Shown here: piece after piece, positions 1 to 8,326 of the stretch
How positions within the stretch are numbered: position 1 is the stretch's first letter
Layout of the letters: each line of letters opens with the position of its first letter
From: Azospirillum sp. B21
Lineage (GTDB): Bacteria; Pseudomonadota; Alphaproteobacteria; Azospirillales; Azospirillaceae
Assembly: GCF_008364825.1 (NCBI RefSeq)
Contig: NZ_VTTO01000005.1
Location: forward strand, 98,679 to 162,678
Length of the DNA stretch: 64,000 nt
Reading direction: 5' to 3'
The notes under the pieces: generated by a model
Told to the model about the DNA's origin: nothing
The model's input: only the letters and a program-made list of their open reading frames with translations
The model's database searches: none
Position numbers and translations under genes: made by a program

Positions 1-801
1 GGTGATGGCGTCGCGCCGCCCCTCCTCGGTCCGCGGATATGCGCGCGTCTGCACGATGGAGGAATGGAGGTACAGGTTGTGCGGCATCACCGTCGCCCCC
101 AGGATGCCGATGGCGATGTAGAGCATCTCGGGGTTGGTGACGATCTCCGCCGACGGCACGAAGCCGTGCAGAACGGCGGCCACCGGCGGCGCCGCGGCGG
201 CGATCTGCACGATGAAGCAGCCGGCGATGACCACCAGCAGCGCGATGACGAAGGCTTCGAGATAACGGAACCCCCGCTGCATCAGCAGCAGGACCAGGAA
301 GGCGTCCAACGCGGTGATCAGCGCGCCGCCGATCAGCGGGATGCCGAACAGCAGGTTCAGCGCGATGGCGGTGCCGATCACCTCGGCAAGGTCGCAGGCG
401 ATGATCGCCGCCTCGCACGCTACCCACAGCACCAGGTTGATCGGACGCGGGTAATGGTCGCGGCAGGCCTGGGCCAGATCGCGCCCGGTGACGATGCCGA
501 GCCTTGCGGCCAGCGACTGCAGCAGAATCGCCATCAGGTTCGACAGCATGATGACGGCCAACAGCGTGTAGCCGAACTGCGACCCGCCGGCAAGGTCGGT
601 CGCCCAGTTGCCGGGGTCCATATAGCCGACCGACACCATGTAGCCCGGCCCGGCGAAGGCCAGCATCCGGCGCAGCCACAGGCCGCCCTGCGGCACCGCG
701 ACGGAGGCATGGACCTCCGGCAGGCTGAGCCGCGTCTCTCCGTCCGGGCTGGAGTATTTCCAGGCCTTCGGGGTCGGCAGGGCGGCTTCGGCTTCCGACA
801 T
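1..801 (-). CDS. mntH: Nramp-family divalent metal (Mn2+/H+) transporter MntH, 3' end outside window
   Basis: Inner-membrane proton-coupled Mn2+/Fe2+ importer of the Nramp family. The reading frame is open from an ATG at 801 to the left edge, so 267 N-terminal codons are seen and the C-terminus is missing. Translation shows a hydrophilic start, then [21 protein letters not shown] around residues 49-69, which carries the Nramp TM1 metal-binding DPGN signature. Several hydrophobic helices follow, and then [14 protein letters not shown] with the conserved MPH motif of TM6. An AGGAG ribosome-binding site lies about 8 bases before the ATG. It is divergent from mntR, which probably represses it when Mn is sufficient. 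Family assignment is firm; metal preference is inferred from the mntR neighbour. Confidence 0.93.
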   Translation of the reverse strand, partial: MSEAEAALPTPKAWKYSSPDGETRLSLPEVHASVAVPQGGLWLRRMLAFAGPGYMVSVGYMDPGNWATDLAGGSQFGYTLLAVIMLSNLMAILLQSLAARLGIVTGRDLAQACRDHYPRPINLVLWVACEAAIIACDLAEVIGTAIALNLLFGIPLIGGALITALDAFLVLLLMQRGFRYLEAFVIALLVVIAGCFIVQIAAAAPPVAAVLHGFVPSAEIVTNPEMLYIAIGILGATVMPHNLYLHSSIVQTRAYPRTEEGRRDAIT

Positions 802-840
802 CGGCGAGACTCCTGGCCGAGTTGCGAATTGGTATCAGTC

Positions 841-881
841 AAGTATGTACCGGGACAACGAGTATGCAAGGTGCTATACTT
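841..881. promoter_or_regulatory. Candidate metal-regulator operator: three AGTAT half-sites in the mntH-mntR gap
   Basis: Two direct copies of an AGTATG word (AAGTATG at 841-847, GAGTATGC at 860-867) and one inverted copy (CTATACTT at 874-881) lie within 41 bases of the 244-bp divergent region. The spacing and position, 40 bases upstream of the mntH start, suit an MntR or Fur-family operator overlapping the mntH promoter. This is inference from position and symmetry; no consensus match was computed. Confidence 0.35.
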
Positions 882-1045
882 TCCGGACCGCAACTTTTTG
901 CCGGAATCGCCACTCACCCCCGAAGGATGCGGCTCCTGAAGGATGGGACCGGTCGGATCGATGGTGGGCTTGACGGCCGGCGGCTGGCGTCGGAGGGTGG
1001 GGCGCTACCGTTTGGGCATGACTTTCAGAGGAGTCGACGCGCGCG

Positions 1046-1525
1046 ATGGCCGAATCCCGGAAGTCGCCTGATTGGGAAGAGGGTGGGGCCGTGTCGGCCG
1101 AGTCTGCGCTGCCCGATGCCGAATTGCATGCCGAGGGATTCCGCCGCACGCGGGAGGCGCAGCGCTCCGCCCTGGCCGAGGATTATGTGGAACTGATCGC
1201 CGACCTGATCGAAAGCGGGCAGGAGGCGCGGCAGGTCGACATCGCCGCGAGGTTGGGCGTGGCGCAGCCCACCGTCGCCCGAATGCTCGACCGGCTGGCG
1301 GCGGAGGGGCTGGTCACCCGCAAGCCCTACCGGGCGGTGTTCCTGACCGACGCCGGCCGCCGGATCGCCGAGGAAAGCCGGGAGCGCCACCAGACGGTGG
1401 AGGCCTTCCTGCGCTCCCTCGGCGTCAGCGCTGACACGGCACGCATCGACGCCGAGGGAATCGAGCACCATGTCAGCGCGGAGACGCTGGACGCCTTCCG
1501 CCGCGCGCTGGCGCGGGGCGGCTGA
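1046..1525 (+). CDS. mntR: Manganese-responsive DtxR/MntR-family transcriptional regulator
   Basis: DNA-binding metalloregulator of the DtxR/MntR family, 159 residues, a normal length for proteobacterial MntR. A winged helix-turn-helix spans roughly residues 40-100: a [10 protein letters not shown] helix, then [26 protein letters not shown] and a wing ending in LTDAGRRIA. The C-terminal half carries the His/Glu-rich metal-binding and dimer region ([19 protein letters not shown]). It faces mntH divergently, the usual arrangement for autorepression plus mntH control. An AGAGGAG sequence lies 12 bases before the chosen ATG. The N-terminal 35 residues are low in conservation, so a later start is possible. 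Confidence 0.9.
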   Translation: MAESRKSPDWEEGGAVSAESALPDAELHAEGFRRTREAQRSALAEDYVELIADLIESGQEARQVDIAARLGVAQPTVARMLDRLAAEGLVTRKPYRAVFLTDAGRRIAEESRERHQTVEAFLRSLGVSADTARIDAEGIEHHVSAETLDAFRRALARGG

Positions 1526-1538
1526 GCGTCACCCGGCC

Positions 1539-1760
1539 TCAATGGTTGCCGCAGGAGCCGCCGTGGCGTCGCGCTGGCTTCGGTCCCGCCGCTGCGCAGC
1601 CGCAGCAGCCTCCACCGCAGCCGCCCTTCGGTGAGGATGGAACGGGGAGTCCGACCAGACGGCGCAGGCGGTCGCGGGCAGCGGCCGGCAGCAGGATGGT
1701 CCAGGCCACCCAGGCGAAGGCCAGTGCGACGATCAGGCCGACGGCGAGTGATTCCATCAT
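1539..1760 (-). CDS. Small Cys-rich single-pass membrane protein of the feo operon
   Basis: A 73-residue protein starting 3 bases after the feoB stop, so clearly in the feo operon. Residues about 4-26 form one transmembrane helix (SLAVGLIVALAFAWVAWTILL). The short basic and glycine/cysteine-rich tail has GGCGGGCCGC and ends HGGSCGNH. It matches the general design of FeoB-associated Cys-rich membrane proteins, which take the place of FeoC in some lineages. The Cys/His tail could bind iron or an Fe-S cluster next to the FeoB pore. The function is unproven and I assign no symbol. Confidence 0.72.
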   Translation of the reverse strand: MMESLAVGLIVALAFAWVAWTILLPAAARDRLRRLVGLPVPSSPKGGCGGGCCGCAAAGPKPARRHGGSCGNH

Positions 1761-1763
1761 CGC

Positions 1764-3674
1764 TCACCCTCCCAGCAGGGCGCTGGACAGCCGGAAGGTG
1801 ACGAAGGCGGCACCGTAGGCGAGCAGCGTCATGTAGGCGATCATCACCAGCATCCAGAACCAGGAGTTGGTCTCCCGCTTTACCACCGACAGGGTGGAGA
1901 CGCATTGCGGGGCGAACACGAACCACGCCAGCAGCGACAGCGCGGTCGGCAGGCTCCAGTCCGCCGCCAGTACGCCGGACAGCGAACCCGACAGCGCGTC
2001 CCCCGTCTCGCTCAGCGCATAGACGGTGCCGAGTGCCGCCACCGCCACCTCGCGCGCCGCCATGCCCGGAACCAGCGCGATGGCGATCTGCCAGGTGAAG
2101 CCGATGGGCGCCAGCAGCGGCGCCAGCGCGTGGCCCAGCATTCCGGCGAAGCTGTAGTCGATCGCCGGACCGGTGGCGCCCTCGGGCGCTCCGGGGAAGG
2201 TGCCGAGGAACCACAGCAGGATCATGATGGCGAAGATCACCGTGCCGGCGCGGGCCAGGAAGATGCGGGCACGTTCCAGCAGGCCGATCAGGAGGTCGCG
2301 CGGGCTGGGCAGCCGGTAGGCCGGCAGTTCCATCAGCAGCGGCTCCCGCGCGCCCTTGAAGATCGTCCGCTTCAGCACGAAGGCGACCGCCAGCGCCGAC
2401 AGGATGCCCGCAGCATAGAGCGTGAACATCACCAGACCCTGCAGCCCGATCATGCCGCCGGCCACCGTCCGTTCGGGGACGAAGGCGGCGATGATCAGCG
2501 TATAGACCGGCAGCCGGGCCGAGCAGGTCATCAGCGGCGCGATCATGATGGTCGCCAGCCGGTCGGCGCGGTTCTCGATGGTGCGGGCAGCCATGATGCC
2601 GGGCACGGCGCAGGCGAAGCTGGACAGCAGCGGGATGAAAGCCCGGCCGTGCAGGCCGACGCCCCCCATCAGCCGGTCGAGCAGGAAGGCCGCCCGTGCC
2701 ATGTAGCCGGTGGATTCCAGGATCAGGATGAAGAGGAACAGCACCAGGATCTGGGGCAGGAAGATCACCACGCTGCCCACCCCGGCGATGATGCCGTCGG
2801 TGATCAGGCTCTTCAGCATGCCCTCGGGAAGGGCGGCACCGGCCGCGGCCTGCACCCATCCCAGCCCCTGGTCGATCATGTCCATCGGCAGGGCTGCCCA
2901 GGCGAACACTGCCTGGAACATCAGGAACAGCACCAGGAACAGGAAGGGCAGACCGATGGCCGGGTGCAGCAGGGCCGCGTCGATGCGCTGCGTGGCGAGC
3001 GACGGCTTGCCGGCATCGCGCAGCGCCGCGGCCAGGATCGCCTCGACCTCCTGATGGTAGGCGCGCAGGTCCCGTGCCGACGGCTCGCTCCATCCGCAGG
3101 GCGCCGGGGGGCCGTCGGCCGCCATCACCATCATGCTGCGGTCGATCTGGTCGAGCAGACCGACCACGCCGGTGCGCTTGATCGCCACCGTCGGCACCAC
3201 AGGCACGCCGAGCGCCGCCGACAGGGCCGATGCATCGACGCGGCAGCCGCGCGCCTCGGCGACATCCATCATATTGAGCGCCAGGATGATGGGGCGGCCG
3301 AGCTTCTTCAACTCCAGCACCAGCCGCAGATGCAGGCGCAGGTTGGTGGCGTCGGCGACGCAGACCATCACGTCCGGCGGCGTTTCATGCTCGAACCGGC
3401 CGAGCACGACGTCGCGCGTCACCTCCTCGTCGGGGGAGCGGGCGCGCAGGCTGTAGGTGCCGGGCAGGTCGATCACCTGGACGCGGGCGCCGGCAGGGCT
3501 CAGGAACTCGCCGACCTTGCGCTCCACCGTGACGCCGGGATAGTTGGCGACCTTCTGGCGGGCACCGGTCAGGGCGTTGAACAGGGCGGTCTTGCCGCAG
3601 TTCGGGTTGCCGACCAGCGCGATGCGCGGCGGTGCGACCAAAACGGGTGCGGCCAAAACGGCAGAATCAGACAT
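1764..3674 (-). CDS. feoB: Ferrous iron transporter FeoB (GTPase permease)
   Basis: Inner-membrane Fe2+ importer with an N-terminal G-protein domain, 636 residues, at the short end of the FeoB range. The G1 P-loop GNPNCGKT is at residues 22-29, the switch-I threonine region (YPGVTVE) follows at about 45, G3 DLPG is at 69-72 and G4 NMMD near 134. After about residue 230 a series of membrane segments includes two Gate-type regions, one with SFACAVPGIMAARTIENRADRLATIMIAPLMTCSARLPVY and one near the C-terminus with CVSTLSVVKRETNSW. The conserved gate cysteines are present. It lies 36 bases downstream of feoA and probably responds to iron through the Fur-like box ahead of feoA. Confidence 0.96.
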   Translation of the reverse strand: MSDSAVLAAPVLVAPPRIALVGNPNCGKTALFNALTGARQKVANYPGVTVERKVGEFLSPAGARVQVIDLPGTYSLRARSPDEEVTRDVVLGRFEHETPPDVMVCVADATNLRLHLRLVLELKKLGRPIILALNMMDVAEARGCRVDASALSAALGVPVVPTVAIKRTGVVGLLDQIDRSMMVMAADGPPAPCGWSEPSARDLRAYHQEVEAILAAALRDAGKPSLATQRIDAALLHPAIGLPFLFLVLFLMFQAVFAWAALPMDMIDQGLGWVQAAAGAALPEGMLKSLITDGIIAGVGSVVIFLPQILVLFLFILILESTGYMARAAFLLDRLMGGVGLHGRAFIPLLSSFACAVPGIMAARTIENRADRLATIMIAPLMTCSARLPVYTLIIAAFVPERTVAGGMIGLQGLVMFTLYAAGILSALAVAFVLKRTIFKGAREPLLMELPAYRLPSPRDLLIGLLERARIFLARAGTVIFAIMILLWFLGTFPGAPEGATGPAIDYSFAGMLGHALAPLLAPIGFTWQIAIALVPGMAAREVAVAALGTVYALSETGDALSGSLSGVLAADWSLPTALSLLAWFVFAPQCVSTLSVVKRETNSWFWMLVMIAYMTLLAYGAAFVTFRLSSALLGG

Positions 3675-3710
3675 CGCGGAAATCCTTTCCGCAGGAAGGG
3701 GAGGCGACGC

Positions 3711-4088
3711 TCAGCCGAGCGTCACCAGAACGGCGTGCGCCTCTGCCCGGCGCATGGCCAGGGTATGGTCGTTGATGCGCACGGCAAGCGGATCGGAGCC
3801 CGGGAATCCTTCATGCAGGATCTCCACGCGGGCACCTTCGATCAGGCCCATCTCGATCATGCGGCGTTCCAGTTCGCCGGGCGGCAGCGGGGTGGCGACC
3901 GCACTCTCGTCGAGACCGGTCACCACCGCGCGCTGGCCCTTGCGCAACGAGCCGAGACGGCAGCCGTCACCAACGGGCGGCGGGTCGGAGGAGGTGCCGG
4001 GCGCCGGACCGGGCGTCATGCGGGCAACGGGAGAGGGAACGGCGGCGGAAGCGGGTCCGGACATCGAACCCGACACGGGGGCAGTCAT
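3711..4088 (-). CDS. feoA: FeoA, SH3-like cytoplasmic partner of FeoB
   Basis: A 125-residue protein. The C-terminal 80 residues form the FeoA SH3-like fold (LGSLRKGQRAVVTGLDE, then LERRMIEMGLIEGARVEILHEGFPGSDPLAVRINDHTLAMRRAEA). FeoA binds FeoB and supports its GTPase-driven Fe2+ import. The N-terminal 40 residues are rich in Pro, Ala and Ser and look disordered; this extension is longer than in many FeoA proteins. The ATG at 4088 has an AGGTGA ribosome-binding site 8 bases upstream. It is the first gene of the feoA-feoB-small membrane protein operon. Confidence 0.93.
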   Translation of the reverse strand: MTAPVSGSMSGPASAAVPSPVARMTPGPAPGTSSDPPPVGDGCRLGSLRKGQRAVVTGLDESAVATPLPPGELERRMIEMGLIEGARVEILHEGFPGSDPLAVRINDHTLAMRRAEAHAVLVTLG

Positions 4089-4692
4089 TGGGGATCACCT
4101 TTCGGCTGCACGGCACCGACAGGGCGTGCAATTCGGCGGCACCGGGCCGCGGGAGCCATAATGATGCGAATCACTCTTAACAGCGATGTGGCGAAGCGTC
4201 GCAAAGCCCTGCTATGGGCATGCCGAAAAAGGGATGCGCGCCGGGAGCGTGGTCATAGGTCTTTTTTTCCTGCAATTTTGGTATGCAGGCGTGGTGCGAA
4301 TTGCCACGCACGAATGGGTGGTGGACCCACTTTGCGTGGAGGCGCTGGTTAAGCCCCAATCTGAAATAGTGGCGAAAGGCCCATGCTGCACTGCAACCAA
4401 CATTTGTCCTTAGCCAATGAGGATCGCGGTTGCTTTGGTATGTGCTGTAACGCTGACAAGAAAACGGTCGCTATTCACATAATTAGGCAGTTGTTCCCCA
4501 TCTCCACGAGTATCCGTCAGCATTTTACCAAAGATCGTCAGTATCAGTGATCTGAACAAACTGCATACACGGATATGCAACAATCCGGAGGGAACTTTTA
4601 TTTCCAATGCAATTTCGGTTTACCAATTCTTTGGAGTTACGATTTAGCCTCCAACCCACTTCCTGAAAGCGGTTGTGTGTCTGGAGCTGCCT
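4089..4692. other. Divergent intergenic region feoA / MFS permease
   Basis: About 600 bases without a convincing gene. Short open frames exist on both strands but show no protein-family features and no ribosome-binding sites. The left part holds the Fur-like box. The part from about 4400 to 4690 is visibly richer in A+T than the surrounding genes (for example around 4610-4650), suggesting the promoter region of the MFS permease or a remnant of acquired DNA. Confidence 0.5.
4157..4179. promoter_or_regulatory. Fur-like box upstream of feoA
   Basis: The sequence AATGATGCGAATCACT at 4160-4175 is an imperfect inverted repeat (AATGAT, three-base spacer, AATCACT) close to the Fur hexamer pattern of the family. 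It sits about 70 bases ahead of the feoA start codon on the minus strand, a normal place for an iron-responsive operator. It could also bind an Irr- or RirA-type regulator if this lineage uses one. Confidence 0.55.
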
Positions 4693-6396
4693 ATGCAACC
4701 AAATTCGGTCGCACGTCCGCGCGTGACTCTGCCTGTCATCACAGCAATTAGTCTCTTCACCCTATCTCTTCTGGTTTGCGCTAAATTTTATGCAAACTTT
4801 ACCTCGACAATTCAGTTCGATGCCGCACAGGTTGTGCTCGGTGCCGTTCGCGATCGCTTGATGACGGTAGCCGCCGTGGTTTCGGCTGTGGTGGCGCTGT
4901 TGGCTCTGTGGGCGCCGGCCCTGTCGCGCGCGGCCGGAGCCACGCCCTTGCGCGCCATCATGATGGTGACGACGGCACTGATCGCCTTCACTGCCGGGGT
5001 GCTGCCGCAGTTGACCTCCGTGCTGCCGGCCGAGTCGCTGCGCGGCGTCCTCTATGACGGCGCCGTTCTGCTGCTCGTTTCGCTTCTGCTGGTGTTCGAG
5101 GCTCTGCTCCTGCTTGCCGCGGCGCCGCGCCGCCCGGCACCGGCATCAGCATCGGCACCGGAACCCGCATCGGCGGTGGCGGGAATGCGCGCCGCGCTGT
5201 TCCTGTTCATGCTGGCGGAAGAGCTGTCGCGCTCCTTCCTGCCGCTCTACACGCGCGAGCTTTACACGCCGGTGTCCGGCCTGTCGGAAACCCTGATGAT
5301 GGGCCTGCCGATCGGGCTGTTCATGGCGCTGGTTGCGGTCTTCACCCCCTTTGCCGGCGCCTGGGCCGACCGGTTCGGCAGCCGCCGCACCCTGCTGCTG
5401 GGAACCCTGCCGGCGGTCGCCGGGTTCGCCGGGACGGCGCTGGCCGGCTCGCTGGCCGAACTGCTGCTGTGGCGTAGCGCCTGTGCGCTCGGCTATGCGG
5501 TGATGTTCATCGGCGCACAGGGCTTCATCGCACGCAACACCCCGGCCGGACAGCGGGCGCGCGGCATGGCGCAGTTCGTCGCCGCCGTGGTCGTCGCCGG
5601 GCTGTGCGGTGCGCCGCTGGGCGGCATCCTCGCCGACCTTCTCGGCTACCGCGCCACCTTCGCGGCCTCGGCGCTGCTGGCATTGGCCGCCGCCGTCGCC
5701 GCCGCGGTCCTGCTGCCGGCCGACCGGGGGGAGCGGGTGCAGAACCGCGGCTTCCGCCTGGGCGACGTGGGCGGCCTGCTCGCCAACCCGCGCTTCGTCG
5801 CCCTGCTGCTGTTCTCGTCGGTGCCGACGAAGCTGATGCTGACCGGCTACCTCTTCTATCTGGTTCCGGTTTCCCTCCATGCGGCGGGCGAGACTCCGGC
5901 GGGGATCGGCCGGCTGATGATGACCTATGGGTTGATCATCGTGCTGCTCGGTCCCTGGGTGTCGCGGCTGGCCGACCGCACCGGCCGCCACGCCCTGTTC
6001 GCCGGGATCGGCGGGCTGGTCGGCGGGGCCGGCACGCTGGCGATCCTTCAGGACGCTGGCGTTCCCGGCATCCTGGCCGGCATCGCGGCATTGGGTGTCG
6101 CCCACGCCCTGAACAACGCCACGCAACTGGCCCTGGTGCCGGAGGTCTGCCGTACGGAATGCGCCCGTATGGGCGAGTCCAGCGTCTTCGCCGTCTACCG
6201 CCTGCTGGAGCGGGGCGGATCGGTGGCGGGCCCGCTGCTGGCCGCCGCCGTCGCCGACCGGTTCGGGACTCAGGCGGCGCTGGTGACCCTGGGTGGCCTG
6301 GGCATGCTGTGCGGCACGGCCTTCTGCGCGGTGTTCCTGCTCGCTCCGGCCGCAGCCTCCGCATCACGGACGGCCGGGGAGGGCGCAGCCCCATGA
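4693..6396 (+). CDS. Major facilitator superfamily permease with extra N-terminal membrane segments
   Basis: Inner-membrane transporter of unknown substrate. From about residue 165 on it is an MFS protein: first helix, then DRFGSRRTLLLGTLPAV as the loop 2-3 signature, a second-half loop with SRLADRTGRHALFAGIG, and helices to the end. Before this lie about 160 extra residues with one helix near the N-terminus (LPVITAISLFTLSLLVCAKF), a short polar stretch and three or so more helices. They look like a reduced sensor or a duplicated membrane segment. I chose the ATG at 4693 because GGAG lies 6 bases upstream; an in-frame GTG at 4675 is the alternative. It heads a unit with the hydrolase and phosphatase-like genes downstream. 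Confidence 0.8.
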   Translation: MQPNSVARPRVTLPVITAISLFTLSLLVCAKFYANFTSTIQFDAAQVVLGAVRDRLMTVAAVVSAVVALLALWAPALSRAAGATPLRAIMMVTTALIAFTAGVLPQLTSVLPAESLRGVLYDGAVLLLVSLLLVFEALLLLAAAPRRPAPASASAPEPASAVAGMRAALFLFMLAEELSRSFLPLYTRELYTPVSGLSETLMMGLPIGLFMALVAVFTPFAGAWADRFGSRRTLLLGTLPAVAGFAGTALAGSLAELLLWRSACALGYAVMFIGAQGFIARNTPAGQRARGMAQFVAAVVVAGLCGAPLGGILADLLGYRATFAASALLALAAAVAAAVLLPADRGERVQNRGFRLGDVGGLLANPRFVALLLFSSVPTKLMLTGYLFYLVPVSLHAAGETPAGIGRLMMTYGLIIVLLGPWVSRLADRTGRHALFAGIGGLVGGAGTLAILQDAGVPGILAGIAALGVAHALNNATQLALVPEVCRTECARMGESSVFAVYRLLERGGSVAGPLLAAAVADRFGTQAALVTLGGLGMLCGTAFCAVFLLAPAAASASRTAGEGAAP

Positions 6397-6467
6397 CCAC
6401 GGCGTCTCCCCTGTCATTTCCGCATTCATCGATCCCCCACCCATCTCTCACGGAGGCGAAGACGCCC

Positions 6468-7625
6468 ATGCCTGACCAGATGCTCGTGGAGCCCCTTCGC
6501 GCCATGCCGGCCCTGCCGCCCCGTGGCGGACAGTTCCTTCCTGACAATGGCCGTCATGGCCGTGCGATGGAGGCGCTGCGCGCCACGCTAGATGCGCTTG
6601 GCATCGGATCGGCAGAAGAGATCAACTGGAAGACTTACGAGACGATCATGCGGGTGATCGAGCCGCTGATCGGGGCCGGCCACAGCCTGCGCCATTTCGA
6701 CTACACCCACAGCGCCGAGCTGCAGCCCGGCACGGTGGAGCGGCTGCGCAGCGACTACAGCATCCGCCTCGCCTATACGGAATGGGGCAGCCCGCAGAAT
6801 CCGGCGCTGATCTGCCTCGGCGGCATCGCCAACTCGGCCCGGCGCTTCGACTACATCGCCCGTGCCTTATCTCGCCATTACCATGTCCTGTGCCTGGATT
6901 GGGCGGGGCGCGGCCGCAGCGGCTGGCTGGCGGAACAGTCGGACTACAGCTTCGATGGCAACGTCGCCCAGGTGCTGGCGCTGATCCGGCACAAGCGGCT
7001 GGGATCGGTCACGCTGCTCGGCTCCTCACTCGGCGGCAATGTCGCCATGCGGGTGGCGGCCGAGGCGCCGGAGCTGGTCGACGGCCTGATCCTCAACGAC
7101 ATCGGCCCCTTCATCCCGAACGAGCGCCGCCGCCGCCGCGCCGAGTCGGTCGCCCGCCACTATGTCTTCCGCCATCCGGCCCAGCTGTTCCACCGCACCG
7201 GCGCCGCCCAGAAGAATGACGGGCCGGTGGACGACACCGTGCTTCTGCACAACAGCTTCCACCAGACCCGCTGGTCGGAGGAGAATGGCGGCCGCGTCTA
7301 CCGCCACGACATCCGTGCGCTGCAATGTTATCGCGACGGCGCCGCCCAGGACCACGACCAGTGGGACGACTGGCAGCGCGTCGCCTGCCCGGTGCTGCTG
7401 GTGCACGGCATGATGAGCGACGCCCTGCTCGACCAGACCATCGCGCGGATGATGGAAAAGCCGCGGGTCAGCGTCGTCCATGTGCCGGACGTCGGTCATA
7501 CCCCGACGCTCAGCGATCCGCTGCACATCGACACCCTGCGCCGCTGGATGGCGGCTCCCCATGGCTGGCCGGCGGAAAGCACCATCGGCTGGACCGCGGG
7601 CGCCGACCGCATCCTGTTCCGCTGA
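6468..7625 (+). CDS. Alpha/beta hydrolase fold protein
   Basis: A predicted cytoplasmic serine hydrolase of 385 residues. A core alpha/beta hydrolase domain begins near residue 105 (RLAYTEWGSPQNPALICLGG) after an unassigned N-terminal region of about 100 residues that contains no signal peptide. The nucleophile elbow GSSLGG follows VTLLGS, a candidate acid is in LLVHGMMSDALLD, and the catalytic His is in VGHTPTLSDP near the C-terminus. A GGAGG ribosome-binding site precedes the ATG. It lies 71 bases after the MFS permease and 11 bases before the phosphatase-like gene, so the three are probably cotranscribed. The substrate is unknown; ester, thioester or C-C hydrolysis are all possible. Confidence 0.8.
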   Translation: MPDQMLVEPLRAMPALPPRGGQFLPDNGRHGRAMEALRATLDALGIGSAEEINWKTYETIMRVIEPLIGAGHSLRHFDYTHSAELQPGTVERLRSDYSIRLAYTEWGSPQNPALICLGGIANSARRFDYIARALSRHYHVLCLDWAGRGRSGWLAEQSDYSFDGNVAQVLALIRHKRLGSVTLLGSSLGGNVAMRVAAEAPELVDGLILNDIGPFIPNERRRRRAESVARHYVFRHPAQLFHRTGAAQKNDGPVDDTVLLHNSFHQTRWSEENGGRVYRHDIRALQCYRDGAAQDHDQWDDWQRVACPVLLVHGMMSDALLDQTIARMMEKPRVSVVHVPDVGHTPTLSDPLHIDTLRRWMAAPHGWPAESTIGWTAGADRILFR

Positions 7626-7636
7626 GGGGGCTGGCG

Positions 7637-8239
7637 ATGACCGACCGCTTCCATTTCGTGCGCCACGGCCAGACCGAGGACAACCGCCGCGGCGTGCGCT
7701 GCGGCGGCGACCGGGACATCGCGCTGACCGAACAAGGCATCGAACAGGCCCGCCGGGCGGCGGAGCGCTTCCGCGCCCAGGGGCACGATTGCGGGCTCGT
7801 GATCGCCGGGCCGCTGCGGCGCACGGCGGTCACCGGCGCCCTGTTCGCCGAGGCGCTGGGCGTCCCGCTTCTCTCCCGCGACTGGCTGCGCGAGCGCCGG
7901 CTGGGGGAGTGGAACGGGCTGCCGATCGACCTGACCCGCCCCTGGTTCGCCGCCGGCGAGACCCCGCCGGGCGGGGAGAGCGAGGGTGTGTTCGCCGCGC
8001 GCGTCCTCGACGGCGTGGCGGAACTCGCCACCTCGTCTGCCGACCTGCTGGCCCGCCGGCCTTTGCTGGTCGGCAGCAAGGGGATCGGCCGCATCCTGCT
8101 GCACCGTCTGGCCAGCCGGCCGGGGGTGGAGCTGGAGAATTGCGAGGTCGTGGCCTTCACCCGCCTGTCCGCCCCGCCGGGCGGGCCGGGGCGGTGGCGT
8201 TGCGACCAGTTGGAGCTACTGGCCGGATGCGCGGCCTGA
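7637..8239 (+). CDS. Histidine phosphatase (phosphoglycerate mutase fold) family protein lacking the second catalytic His
   Basis: A 200-residue protein with the family RHG motif at residues 9-11 (His10 the expected phosphoacceptor), a basic PLRRT segment near 59-63 and the acid loop RERRLGEWNGL at 86-95. The second catalytic histidine, normally in a SHGG-type motif near three quarters of the length, is replaced: the aligned segment reads LVGSKGIGRIL, with Lys148 where His is expected. Classical phosphatase or mutase activity is therefore doubtful; it may be a weak phosphatase or a binding protein. It is tightly linked to the hydrolase gene upstream. Function unknown. Confidence 0.8.
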   Translation: MTDRFHFVRHGQTEDNRRGVRCGGDRDIALTEQGIEQARRAAERFRAQGHDCGLVIAGPLRRTAVTGALFAEALGVPLLSRDWLRERRLGEWNGLPIDLTRPWFAAGETPPGGESEGVFAARVLDGVAELATSSADLLARRPLLVGSKGIGRILLHRLASRPGVELENCEVVAFTRLSAPPGGPGRWRCDQLELLAGCAA

Positions 8240-8326
8240 GCGAAGACGACCAACAGACCAACCGAATCGAACGATGCGTGGATGCCATGCGGTGCCGCGT
8301 GGATCAGGACTGAGGAGAAGGGCGTG

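Noticed and set aside
1905..4352. 815-codon open frame on the plus strand opposite feoB and feoA
   Set aside because: Rich in Gln, Arg, Asp and His with no family features; it is the high-GC antisense shadow of feoB/feoA.
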